Shown: positions 40,763-48,614 of the stretch, in pieces
Layout of the letters: each line of letters begins with the position of its first letter
How positions within the stretch are numbered: position 1 is the stretch's first letter
Source: Prochlorococcus sp. AG-355-A18
GTDB taxonomy: Bacteria > Cyanobacteriota > Cyanobacteriia > PCC-6307 > Cyanobiaceae
DNA length: 53,373 bases
Assembly: GCA_003280985.1 (NCBI GenBank)
Contig: QCDH01000008.1
Location: 1 to 53,373, forward strand
Direction: 5' to 3'
The notes under the pieces: model-generated
Told to the model about the DNA's origin: nothing
The model's database searches: none
What the model saw: only the letters and a program-made list of their open reading frames with translations
Translations under genes and position numbers: made by a program

Positions 40763-40942
40763 ACTTTTAAGGTTTAATCACATGCCCAAAAATTTATTGG
40801 CTCAATGCCTAGCGAATTAGGGAATTCTTGCCATTAAAGTTTTTATGAACCTTTTAATAATTTGTAAGTTATATTGCTTTATAGCATCTATCTTTCTTTA
40901 AAAATAAATTACTATATAAACGAATTTTTTAAATTTAATAAA

Positions 40943-41071
40943 TCAAATTTTCTTCTTATCTATATTATCCAAGCATGTAGAACATAATAGATGGCCTTTT
41001 TTATTCCAAAATGCCTTAGTTGATCTTTCTATATCTTTTCTGCAAATTAAACATTTAAATATCGGGGTCAT
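40943..41071 (-). CDS. Tiny double-CxxC zinc-ribbon-like protein
   Basis: A 42-residue protein, too short for routine calling. It starts MTPIFKCLICRKDIERST and its second half has KKGHLLCSTCLDN. The two CxxC pairs (C7/C10 and C30/C33) with basic residues between form a plausible treble-clef or ribbon zinc site, which is unlikely to arise by chance in AT-rich noncoding DNA. No clear ribosome-binding site. A stretch with no gene lies between it and the hli terminator. The role is unknown; nucleic-acid or protein binding is typical of such fingers. Confidence 0.6.
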   Translation of the reverse strand: MTPIFKCLICRKDIERSTKAFWNKKGHLLCSTCLDNIDKKKI

Positions 41072-41174
41072 TAATAAATATTTACTGAACTAATTTTATC
41101 AAATTAATAATTTGTACTCATTTCCTGTTAATAAAGAATAATAGAAGATTTTTAAAAATTTAAAAATAATCATT

Positions 41175-41209
41175 AAAAAGACCCACCATAAAGGCAGGTC
41201 TTTTTAAGT
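41175..41209 (-). terminator. Terminator of the porin gene
   Basis: Stem AAAAAGACC/GGTCTTTTT around a 13-base loop, 34 bases past the porin stop. The A and T tracts make it symmetrical, so it could act on both strands. Confidence 0.75.
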
Positions 41210-41242
41210 GTGTAGTTTTAATTAATAATTAAATTAATTTAA

Positions 41243-42301
41243 TTAGAAACTAAATGATGTTTTAACTGCGAAACCTGTTTGGTCAGTTGTGCCCTCTTTG
41301 ATGTATACACCTGGAGTAATTGTCATACCATCATTTATTGGATATGCGTATGAAGCTTCGTAGGTGTAGTACTCAGTATCAGAACTTGCATAGTTAGATG
41401 ATGTTGCCATACCGATGTCAAAAGTACCAGCTCCAACTTCTGGGAAACTTAGACCAACAAAGAAACCTGTTTTAGTAGAACCACTTCCAGGATCTTCTGA
41501 TTCAAGACCAGCACTTATTGTTGCGAAGTCAAAAGCATACATACCATTGACGCCCCAGTAAGTTGATGATTCGTCATCTGCATAAGCAACTGCTAATCCA
41601 TAAGAATCTGCAGTGTAAGCTGCTTCAATACCGTATTTATCTGCTGAAGCACCAACAAGTTCAGTCTCAGGAGAAGAAACACCACCAGCTAATGAGAATC
41701 CGCTATCAAAAGCGTATGAAATTGCTGCAGTAGCACCATTACCACCTACACCAACAGAATTACCTGTACCACAGTTACCCATGTAGTCAGTAAAAGCACT
41801 GTAAGCACAAGCTCCAGTGTAAACAGCGCTGATGTCAGTATTGTCACCAACCATTACTGTTGCGCCGCCTAGAGGGAAGGTATATGTAAGACCATCAAGT
41901 TCTAGCTTGTCTCCGGTTGTATCGAAGTTCAAACCATCAGAACCTGCAGCAGCACCTGAGCCATTACCTATGTCAATAGTTGCGCTAAGTGCATCTTCCC
42001 CAGTGAAACTAGTTTCTAAGCCGATGCCCATCTGGTAGCTGAAAACTGTAGCTTCTGAAGAAGCTCCATCAACTGCACCAACAAGAAAATCTACACCGAA
42101 TGATGCTGTAGTTGTCTCGGAGAATGAACCAGCTTCAAGATTATTGAATCTAGCTTCTAAGCCGTCTACACGGCTATTTGTAACTGCAATTTCTTCTGCA
42201 GCGTTAAAATCATTGATTGTAACTTCGTTAGCAGTTGCAGCCATAGGCGCCAAAAGGCCTAATGTTGCAGGAGCCACGAGTAAGCTCTTAAAAAGCTTCA
42301 T
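41243..42301 (-). CDS. Outer-membrane porin (Som-like beta-barrel)
   Basis: A 352-residue exported beta-barrel. The start is set at 42301. The signal peptide then runs MKLFKSLLVAPATLGLLAP to TANEV, a GAGGA site is 6 bases upstream, and the alternative start at 42331 lies at or before the predicted transcript start. The mature N-terminus has a short coiled-coil-like stretch (NSRVDGLEARFNNLEAG), then about 14 or more amphipathic strands rich in Gly, Ser, Asp and Tyr, ending in aromatic FAVKTSFSF, the C-terminal barrel signature. No SLH domain. It probably passes nutrients through the outer membrane. Codon use is strongly biased, as in highly expressed genes. The leader carries a Yfr1 target. 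Confidence 0.88.
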   Translation of the reverse strand: MKLFKSLLVAPATLGLLAPMAATANEVTINDFNAAEEIAVTNSRVDGLEARFNNLEAGSFSETTTASFGVDFLVGAVDGASSEATVFSYQMGIGLETSFTGEDALSATIDIGNGSGAAAGSDGLNFDTTGDKLELDGLTYTFPLGGATVMVGDNTDISAVYTGACAYSAFTDYMGNCGTGNSVGVGGNGATAAISYAFDSGFSLAGGVSSPETELVGASADKYGIEAAYTADSYGLAVAYADDESSTYWGVNGMYAFDFATISAGLESEDPGSGSTKTGFFVGLSFPEVGAGTFDIGMATSSNYASSDTEYYTYEASYAYPINDGMTITPGVYIKEGTTDQTGFAVKTSFSF

Positions 42302-42306
42302 AAATT

Positions 42307-42315
42307 TCCTCACAC
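42307..42315 (-). promoter_or_regulatory. Predicted Yfr1 sRNA binding site over the porin ribosome-binding site
   Basis: The mRNA reads GTGTGAGGA, a perfect nine-base complement to the invariant TCCTCACAC core of the cyanobacterial sRNA Yfr1. It overlaps the Shine-Dalgarno sequence. Yfr1 control of porin mRNAs is established in Prochlorococcus MED4; the site here is seen directly. Confidence 0.75.
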
Positions 42316-42335
42316 GAAATTTAAAGGACACCTTA

Positions 42336-42364
42336 AGATAACGTAAAAATTATCAATTTTTCAA
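42336..42364 (-). promoter_or_regulatory. Porin promoter
   Basis: A -35 TTGAAA and a -10 TTATCT on the minus strand with a 17-base spacer. The start of transcription would fall near 42329, giving a leader of about 28 bases that contains the Yfr1 site. Confidence 0.6.
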
Positions 42365-42652
42365 GTATCAACGAATACATTTTCCCCAAAAGCCTAAATT
42401 ATTGGTTTCTTTTAATAGGAGAATTAAATTTAAAACGTGAGATCAACTGATAATAAAGGGATTTAAGAAGAAAGACAGAAAAGGAATATTAATTATTATT
42501 GAGGATGTGACGATAATATTTGTGTCCTCAAAGACAATTTTCAGGCACTATTGTTGAAATTCATAAGGATTATTGATTTTTGAGCAACACTATAGGTAAT
42601 TCAAAGTTAATTTAAATTTTAATAGGTTCTGAATTATTAAGATCGTAAAAGT
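42365..42652. other. Gene-free stretch between the porin and TPR-sulfotransferase genes
   Basis: No credible coding frame. One inverted repeat TTGAGGA/TCCTCAA (42499-42531, 19-base loop) has no T-run and is of uncertain meaning. Confidence 0.5.
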
Positions 42653-44821
42653 ATGAAAGGATTTGGGAACAACTATAGTGCTAACAAAAAGTCAATAGAA
42701 AAAAAAACTAGAGATTTGCAAAAAGAGAAACTGATTTCCAGTGCATTATCACTACATTCAAAAGGGGAAATTAAAGGGGCTTTAAAAATATATAATTTTT
42801 TAATTGAAAATAAAATCTATGATCCAAGAATACTGAATAATTTAGGTAGTATTTATTCTCAATTAAAGCAGTTTGATAAGGCAATATTTCTGTTTAATGA
42901 ATCAATTAAAAATTTCCCTAATTGTCCAGAGGCATATCCAAACTTAGCCAATGTACTCCTGGCTAAAGGGAGAAGTGAAATTGCAAAAAATATTTTAAAT
43001 CAAGCTATTGAATTAAATCCCAAATATTTAAGATCTTATTCTATCTTGGCCGGAATATTGGTAAGAGAAGGTAATCTTGAAAAAGCGGCATTTTTTTTAA
43101 AAAAGAGCTTAGAAATAAATCCAAAAGATATTAATGCTTTAGTAAATTTAGGCTGCGTCCTGAAAGATTCAGGAAATCCTAAGCGAGCAGAAATCTTCTT
43201 AAAAGATGCTCTTCAAATCAATCCCAGTTATGATTTTGCCCTAACTAATCTTGGAGCAGTATTAAACGAATTAGAGAAATTTGATGAAGGAGAACAATGC
43301 TTAAGAAAGGCACTTAGTATAAATCCATCTTCAACAATGGCACTAAATAACTTAGGCAACATTCTTTCTAACAAAAAAAAGAACAAGGAGGCAGAATTCT
43401 GCTACCGAAAAGCTATTGAAATACAATCTGATTTTTCTCTTGCTTATAGTAATCTCGGTTCTCTTCTATCAAAGCAGGGCAATCTTCTCGAGGCGGAAAA
43501 CTATACTGAAAAAGCTATTAATTACAATCCAAAATTTGAATTAGCTTATGTTAATTTAGGGTCAATCAAGATTGATCTAGACAAGTTATCAGAAGCAGAG
43601 GAATTATTTCTAAGTGCAATTGAAATTAATAAAAACTACAGTTATGCATACAGAAACCTTTTTAGACTTTATGAAAAAACTAACAAACTGAGCAAATTAA
43701 AAAATAAGATCGAAAGTTTGAAAGAGAATAAAAATATTGTTAATGAGATAATGATGTTTAAAGCGAGAATCTCTTTTAGAGAAAAGGATTTCATCACAGC
43801 AAAGAATTTAATTGATAAAGTCTCAGATGAATGGGTAGAAAATATTGATCATTCTACAAATCTCCTTTATTGGTCCTTTAAAGCATTTATTGAAGAAAAA
43901 GTGAAAAATTATGATGAAGCCTTTAAATGTTTTGAGAAAAGTCAACTTAATTTAAAATATGAGGATTTCAATCCAAGAATTTTCCTGAATTACATTCATA
44001 CTTATAGAAAAAATTTAGATAATAAAGCATTTTTAGCACAAGACAAAAAGACAAAAAAATCTAAAAATTCACCCGTTTTTTTAATAGGTTTCCCCAGATC
44101 AGGTACTACATTACTTGACACAATTCTGAGGAGTCATCCTGAAATTGACGTTTTGGAGGAAAAACCTTTAATTAATTCGGTTGAACAGATTATAAAATCA
44201 AAATTCAAGTACTCTCTTGATGAACTGCACAAATTAAGCTTGGATGATCTAGATTTTTTGCGAAATCACTATTTGGAAATACTACAAAACAATTCAGATA
44301 AAAAAAGCGCAAAGAAATTGATTGATAAATTTCCATTTCAAACTGTTTGCTTACCTCTGATAAATTTATTATTTCCAGACTCAAAAATAATTTTTACCCA
44401 TAGACATCCTTACGACACTGTTTTGTCGTGCTTCCAGCAATCTTTTGAGCCAAACAATGCGATGTCTAACTTCCGAAGTATCGAATCAGCTTCGAGAATT
44501 TATGATTTGACTATGAGTACTTGGTTGGACTATCAGGAAAAATTAAAAATGGATTACGTATCCTCAAAATATGAAGATTTAATTGAGGATTTTGATAAAC
44601 ATATTTTAAAAATTTTGGATTTCTTAAATGTTAGTTGGGATGAAAATATAAAAAATTATAGAAGTACTGCTCATGAAAGAGGAAAAATAAATACTCCCTC
44701 TTCTTCGCAAGTTGTTCAACCACTTTACAAATCATCAATAGAAAAGTGGAAAAAATACGAAAAGTACTTTAAAAACTCGAATCAATATCTTGATAAATGG
44801 ATAAGTTACTTTAATTATTAA
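42653..44821 (+). CDS. TPR-repeat protein fused to a sulfotransferase domain
   Basis: A 722-residue protein. Residues about 30-345 hold roughly nine tandem TPR units, many with the pattern A..NLG....G....AE...KAI.INP. Residues about 470-715 are a PAPS-dependent sulfotransferase. The 5'-phosphosulfate loop is FLIGFPRSGTTLLDTIL (about 476), and the 3'-phosphate region is IIFTHRHPYDTVLSCF (about 580). No signal peptide, so it is cytoplasmic. The TPR part probably selects a protein or glycan acceptor. Domain fusions of this kind resemble bacterial tyrosylprotein or glycan sulfotransferases. The acceptor is unknown. It stands alone, 350 bases from the divergent porin. Confidence 0.92.
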   Translation: MKGFGNNYSANKKSIEKKTRDLQKEKLISSALSLHSKGEIKGALKIYNFLIENKIYDPRILNNLGSIYSQLKQFDKAIFLFNESIKNFPNCPEAYPNLANVLLAKGRSEIAKNILNQAIELNPKYLRSYSILAGILVREGNLEKAAFFLKKSLEINPKDINALVNLGCVLKDSGNPKRAEIFLKDALQINPSYDFALTNLGAVLNELEKFDEGEQCLRKALSINPSSTMALNNLGNILSNKKKNKEAEFCYRKAIEIQSDFSLAYSNLGSLLSKQGNLLEAENYTEKAINYNPKFELAYVNLGSIKIDLDKLSEAEELFLSAIEINKNYSYAYRNLFRLYEKTNKLSKLKNKIESLKENKNIVNEIMMFKARISFREKDFITAKNLIDKVSDEWVENIDHSTNLLYWSFKAFIEEKVKNYDEAFKCFEKSQLNLKYEDFNPRIFLNYIHTYRKNLDNKAFLAQDKKTKKSKNSPVFLIGFPRSGTTLLDTILRSHPEIDVLEEKPLINSVEQIIKSKFKYSLDELHKLSLDDLDFLRNHYLEILQNNSDKKSAKKLIDKFPFQTVCLPLINLLFPDSKIIFTHRHPYDTVLSCFQQSFEPNNAMSNFRSIESASRIYDLTMSTWLDYQEKLKMDYVSSKYEDLIEDFDKHILKILDFLNVSWDENIKNYRSTAHERGKINTPSSSQVVQPLYKSSIEKWKKYEKYFKNSNQYLDKWISYFNY

Positions 44822-44948
44822 TTAATTATGATCTTAAAATATAAGAAAATAAAAATACTAAGTATCGTAAGTATGTAGTTATTTATGTATGGTTATTTGA
44901 ATAAATAAGATTTTTAAAAAACAAGTTTAGAATTATAAAGTGATAAAT

Positions 44949-45119
44949 CTATAAGTTAATTTTTTTAGAAATTTTAAAAGGGGTTTTTTTGGTTTTATAA
45001 ATTTTCTTTTTTGAAAAATTAATATCGTCAACGTACCAACCAGTAGCTAATCGTGTATCTATTTCTTCATAATCTTTTTTTATATCAAGATTTGCTAATG
45101 ACTTTTTTTTGTATTCCAT
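44949..45119 (-). CDS. Small basic hypothetical protein
   Basis: A 56-residue frame missed by length cut-offs. The first half is mixed-charge and helical (LDIKKDYEEIDTRLATGWYV) and the second half very basic (KKKIYKTKKTPFKISKK). Composition looks protein-like and not random: Trp-Tyr, a balanced acidic N-half and no long A/T-only codon runs in the first 30 codons. No ribosome-binding site is obvious. It may bind nucleic acid or membrane lipid. No recognised family. Confidence 0.5.
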   Translation of the reverse strand: MEYKKKSLANLDIKKDYEEIDTRLATGWYVDDINFSKKKIYKTKKTPFKISKKINL

Positions 45120-45306
45120 CAAGAAAAAACACTAATTCTTAAATAATAACAAGAATTTACATAATAGATACTTAAAGTAATAAACATTTTCTTAATCAAA
45201 TACGAAATCTTTAGAAAAAAGAAAAAAATACTAGTTATTTCCTCGATAAAAAAAATTATTAGTTATATTTTCAAAAAATTAATAAACCTGAGGAGCACAA
45301 GGTTAA

Positions 45307-45411
45307 ATGACTCAAATAAATTTATTTGTAAACTCTATGCCAAGAGATTTGGCTGAATTTGGATTATTCTTAATTGTAGGTTTTACCGCTGGTTCAATTG
45401 GATTGATTTAA
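45307..45411 (+). CDS. Single-helix small membrane protein
   Basis: A 34-residue frame starting MTQINLFVNSMPRDLAEFG and ending in the hydrophobic FLIVGFTAGSIGLI. A clear GAGGAG ribosome-binding site lies 11 bases upstream of the ATG. One transmembrane helix with a short polar N-terminus is the build of thylakoid small subunits (Pet, Psa or Psb), but it matches none I can name. It is isolated and converges with apt. Confidence 0.6.
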   Translation: MTQINLFVNSMPRDLAEFGLFLIVGFTAGSIGLI

Positions 45412-45462
45412 ATCTGTAGATTAAAAAAATTTTTAAATCATAATTAAAACATTTCCTTACTA

Positions 45463-45975
45463 TTAAGCTGATAATATTGATGAAACAGGAAAATTGAATT
45501 TTGATCTTCCATTGAGTTCTATCAACTCTACTACAGTTAACAATCCGGTAACTTTTTTCCCATTATTTTTTATTAAGTTAGCTACACATTTAGCTGTCCC
45601 ACCCGTAGCCAGAAGATCGTCGATAATCGCATAAGTATTAAATTTCTTAAGAGCTTCTTTTTGTATTGACAGAGAATTTTTTCCATACTCTAAATTGTAA
45701 TTTTCTTGAATCAATTCTCCAGGTAATTTACCAGGCTTTCTAGCAACTATCATTGGTTTCGATGAATGAAAAGAAATAGCTGAACCAAAAATAAAACCTC
45801 TAGCCTCTATTGAGACTATCGCTTCAGCATCTTTTATTACTTGATTGGAACACATTTTGATGATTAATTCCCTAAAAACTTGTGAATCTTGCATTATTCC
45901 AAGCAAGTCTTTAAAAGCTATACCTTTTTTGGGAAAATCATCATATGTCTCAATAAACCTATCTAAATTTTTCAT
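45463..45975 (-). CDS. apt: Adenine phosphoribosyltransferase
   Basis: A 170-residue type I PRTase that salvages adenine to AMP. The N-terminus has DDFPKKGIAFKDLLG. The middle has EARGFIFGSAI, the flexible loop region ARKPGKLPGELIQENY follows, and the PRPP motif is YAIIDDLLATGGTAKC (about 120-135). Length and motifs are standard for Apt. It is the last core-type gene before the tRNA-Pro island. Confidence 0.94.
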   Translation of the reverse strand: MKNLDRFIETYDDFPKKGIAFKDLLGIMQDSQVFRELIIKMCSNQVIKDAEAIVSIEARGFIFGSAISFHSSKPMIVARKPGKLPGELIQENYNLEYGKNSLSIQKEALKKFNTYAIIDDLLATGGTAKCVANLIKNNGKKVTGLLTVVELIELNGRSKFNFPVSSILSA

Positions 45976-46123
45976 TATATAAATTTTATACAGTATTTTA
46001 TAATAATTCTTCTTTACAAGTTATAAATCAGATATTTTCATTGGGTTATAAATATAAAAACTATAGACATTATTTTTCTATAATCATTATACAGAGATTG
46101 CTGATAAGTTATTTTCTAGATTA
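45976..46123. other. Non-coding boundary of the tRNA-Pro island
   Basis: AT-rich leader side of apt. No gene or clear signal other than A/T tracts. It ends where similarity to the flank of the intact tRNA-Pro begins. Confidence 0.5.
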
Positions 46124-46240
46124 AAAAAGTGATTTTTTATTAAAAATTTATTAAATTAGTCTTTTATAGATGACAGTTATGAACTTATAGCTTATGAGCG
46201 GGGCGGGGCGCAGCTTGGTAGAGGGTGCTTTGGAAGCATA
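46124..46240 (+). pseudogene. Decayed 5' half of tRNA-Pro with its upstream flank
   Basis: About 117 bases similar to 49021-49140: first the flank (AAGTGATTTTTTAT, then GATGAC-GTTATGAACT and CTTATGAG), then tRNA positions 1 to about 43 from 46199. Relative to the intact gene it has T8 to G, a 2-base loss in the D-stem and an anticodon-loop change. It diverges completely after GCATA, so no T-arm or 3' acceptor strand exists. It cannot fold as a tRNA. It marks the left border of module 1. Confidence 0.88.
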
Positions 46241-46300
46241 CCTTTTTATAAGAGAGAAATATTGCAATAAATGACTTTCTTACTTTTATTACAAACTAAA

Positions 46301-46340
46301 AAGCGAGGAAAAGCGACAAAACTTTACTAGCGCGGGTGAG
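46301..46340 (+). repeat. Left inner repeats of module 1 and a tRNA-like scrap
   Basis: Two tandem AGCGA words 10 bases apart (AAGCGAGGAA then AAGCGACAAA). The second is part of AGCGACAAAAC, repeated at 48962. They are followed by TAGCGCGGGTG at 46328-46338, identical to tRNA-Pro D-stem/anticodon-stem sequence. These resemble integrase arm sites plus a leftover core site. The rest of 46241-46505 has no gene. Confidence 0.6.
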
Positions 46341-46505
46341 GCTCTTTAGGAGAGTTTTGTAAGTTTATTTTGTTTAAAACTTTTTACTTCAAATGAAATA
46401 CTTCATAGCTCAAAAATATTTCGAATTATTTTAAATATGTAGTTATATCTCTAAAAGCTCGACTTTTTTGAAAATAACATTAATAATGAAAAAAATTTTT
46501 TAATA

Positions 46506-47627
46506 ATGAACCTCTCCAAGACTTCTGCACTATTAGCATTTTCTTTGGGTTCCTTTTTCCCTTTATCGGCTAGCGAGTACAAATTTGAAGAAATCAAATT
46601 TGATCAAACTGTAAAAAAGCAAAATATATTTGAACCAAAAGACAAATTAGAAGAATACATAATCAAAGCAGCAACTTATTCAACTAAGTTTGTTCCCTTA
46701 ATGAATCAAGGTGCTGAAGGCAGTGAATATACTGATTTATTGTTTAGTGATGGTAAAAGAATATTAGCTGATGCCGGATATGACTTTGTAAATTCAACGG
46801 CTAATAGTTCAATTCAAAGTATTCCATTTTTTGCTCAGACATCAGTAAATATTTCTGGAGGGACAGAATCTGATACAAGTTTCTCTTTAAATAGTTTAAT
46901 GAAGTTAGGAGAGCTAGCTAAAGATGATGAGGGTGATATTAAAACACTTGCTTTTTCTCAAGCAAGATTAGCAACTGCTACTAATGCAGAGGGTTCCACT
47001 ACTAACTTAGGTTTAGGAATTAGACATCGTCCCAATGATGTATCAATGTTAGGAGCGAATGCATTCTGGGACTACAGAATGACCGATTATAGTGATGCTC
47101 ATAGCAGACTTGGTCTTGGAGGAGAATATCTCTGGAAAGATTTTGAGCTTAGAAATAACTGGTATATGTCAATTACTAATGAAAAAGATGTAACTATTAA
47201 AGGTGTTTCTTATAAAGAAAGAGTTGTTCCAGGATGGGATGTGGAAGTGGGTTATAGATTACCAAATAGTCCAGAACTTGCTTTCTTCGTAAGAGGATTT
47301 AACTGGGATTACAAAAATACTCAAGACAATTCTGGTTTAGAAGGTACTTTAAGTTGGCAGGCTACGCCTCACGTGGGATTAGAAGCTTATGTATCAAACG
47401 AAATATCTGCTGCATCAACCACTGTAAACACTTCTCTTCCTGGAACAGATGAAACATTCTTTGGATTAAGAGTGAATCTTACCAGCAGCCCAGTGACATT
47501 TGGCAAAAAAGATTATAAGAAAAATATGATCACTCAAATGACTCAGCCGGTAAAACGTGAATATAATGTTTTACTTGAAAGATACGCTGCTGGAACAAGT
47601 TTTACAAGTAGAGTTGGAGGTAACTAA
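46506..47627 (+). CDS. Inverse-autotransporter-type beta-barrel (intimin/invasin family) without a fused passenger
   Basis: A 373-residue exported protein with a signal peptide at residues 1-23 (cleavage near PLSASEY). An early helical region ends in SGGTESDTSFSLNSLM. The family-typical barrel then begins: TTNLGLGIRHRPNDVSMLGA, NAFWDYRM, SRLGLGGEYLWKDFELRNNW, VPGWDVEVGYRLP. It closes with TPHVGLEAYVSNEI, GLRVNLTSSPVTF and a linker-like MTQPVKREYNVLLER. In intimin and invasin that linker threads through the barrel to a C-terminal passenger. Here only about 14 residues follow it. The next gene, 3 bases downstream, encodes a secreted protein. First gene of module 1. Confidence 0.85.
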   Translation: MNLSKTSALLAFSLGSFFPLSASEYKFEEIKFDQTVKKQNIFEPKDKLEEYIIKAATYSTKFVPLMNQGAEGSEYTDLLFSDGKRILADAGYDFVNSTANSSIQSIPFFAQTSVNISGGTESDTSFSLNSLMKLGELAKDDEGDIKTLAFSQARLATATNAEGSTTNLGLGIRHRPNDVSMLGANAFWDYRMTDYSDAHSRLGLGGEYLWKDFELRNNWYMSITNEKDVTIKGVSYKERVVPGWDVEVGYRLPNSPELAFFVRGFNWDYKNTQDNSGLEGTLSWQATPHVGLEAYVSNEISAASTTVNTSLPGTDETFFGLRVNLTSSPVTFGKKDYKKNMITQMTQPVKREYNVLLERYAAGTSFTSRVGGN

Positions 47628-47630
47628 ATA

Positions 47631-48587
47631 ATGGAAAAATTTTCAAATTTTTATAAATCCCTAACCCACAAAACAATGAAAAAATTCAACTTAAAATCAA
47701 AAAAACTTTTAACAACTGCCTTATTTCTATCTTCAGGTTTAACAATACTTAGCCACTCTAATCCTGTCAAAGCTTCGGCATGTCCTGACCCCAGCACAAT
47801 TACCAGTCCCAATGATTTTGGAGATGGCACAAGTTTTATAGCTACAACTGGAGGAAGTTGTTATGGAACACCAGAGGAATATGGCGTAACTATTTATAAA
47901 ATGGGACTTTGCACAAGCAATCCTGCTCCTTCATCTGCAGGTAGTGCTCCAGATACTTCCTCCTGTTCATTTAACTTTGAAAAAGATGATGGAGTTGGAG
48001 AGGCTGCATCATTTGCAGCAGGTGGAGAAGTAGATCTTTCAGAAGCTTATTCCTCTAGACCTGACGTTGGTGAATATAGATTTGCCTACATTGAAATCAA
48101 AAATAGCTTCGATATAAAAGCCTCATATGGTCCAATTGGTGATGTTGACAGAACAACATACTTTACTAATGGCACCTTAAGCGAAGCTGGCACAGTTACT
48201 GGGGCATCAACCACTCCCACAGCTTCTGATGGATATGTCACTACAGAAGCTCCCTTGACCACATTTGGGTTTTTAGATGGAGGAGGATCAGTATGCGAAG
48301 CTACAGGAGAAGAGAGTGTTACTGGAGGAACAATACGTGCTTATTTATTAGATTCATCTGATACTTTAATCGCCGATGACTCCTCAGCAACCGAATGCAG
48401 CGGGGTAACAAAATTACTTGGAATAATGCAGTTAGATACTAGTGTAAACATTACTGCAGCCACTACATCTGTAAAGACTATTTTTAAAGTCGAAGATAAT
48501 GGAACAACAGTAGTATATGACGATGTTGCAGATGGTATACGTTTTGACTCAGGTCCTTTCAGCGTATCTTTTGAAACTGGTGAATAA
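47631..48587 (+). CDS. Secreted cysteine-containing protein encoded with the barrel
   Basis: A 318-residue protein, or 303 if translation starts at the ATG at 47676, which gives a cleaner signal peptide (KKLLTTALFLSSGLTIL, cleavage near VKASA). The mature part is acidic, rich in Ser, Thr, Gly and Asp, and strand-like, with six cysteines (near mature residues 3, 30, 45, 60, 180 and 210). There is no membrane helix or sortase signal. No family recognised. Its position 3 bases after the barrel suggests a detached passenger or a partner on the cell surface; this is inference. Composition is close to that of known surface and adhesin domains. Confidence 0.8.
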   Translation: MEKFSNFYKSLTHKTMKKFNLKSKKLLTTALFLSSGLTILSHSNPVKASACPDPSTITSPNDFGDGTSFIATTGGSCYGTPEEYGVTIYKMGLCTSNPAPSSAGSAPDTSSCSFNFEKDDGVGEAASFAAGGEVDLSEAYSSRPDVGEYRFAYIEIKNSFDIKASYGPIGDVDRTTYFTNGTLSEAGTVTGASTTPTASDGYVTTEAPLTTFGFLDGGGSVCEATGEESVTGGTIRAYLLDSSDTLIADDSSATECSGVTKLLGIMQLDTSVNITAATTSVKTIFKVEDNGTTVVYDDVADGIRFDSGPFSVSFETGE

Positions 48588-48614
48588 TTCCTTAAAAATA
48601 TTTTTTAATCTTTT

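Noticed and set aside
42302-42331. Earlier in-frame start for the porin
   Set aside because: It would lie at or before the predicted transcript start and would put a basic decapeptide ahead of a complete signal peptide. The start at 42301 has a good ribosome-binding site.
42499-42531. Terminator between the porin and sulfotransferase genes
   Set aside because: The 7-bp stem has a 19-base loop and no T-run on either side.
46199-46240. A second functional tRNA gene
   Set aside because: It lacks the T-arm and 3' acceptor strand and has a broken D-stem. Treated as a fragment.
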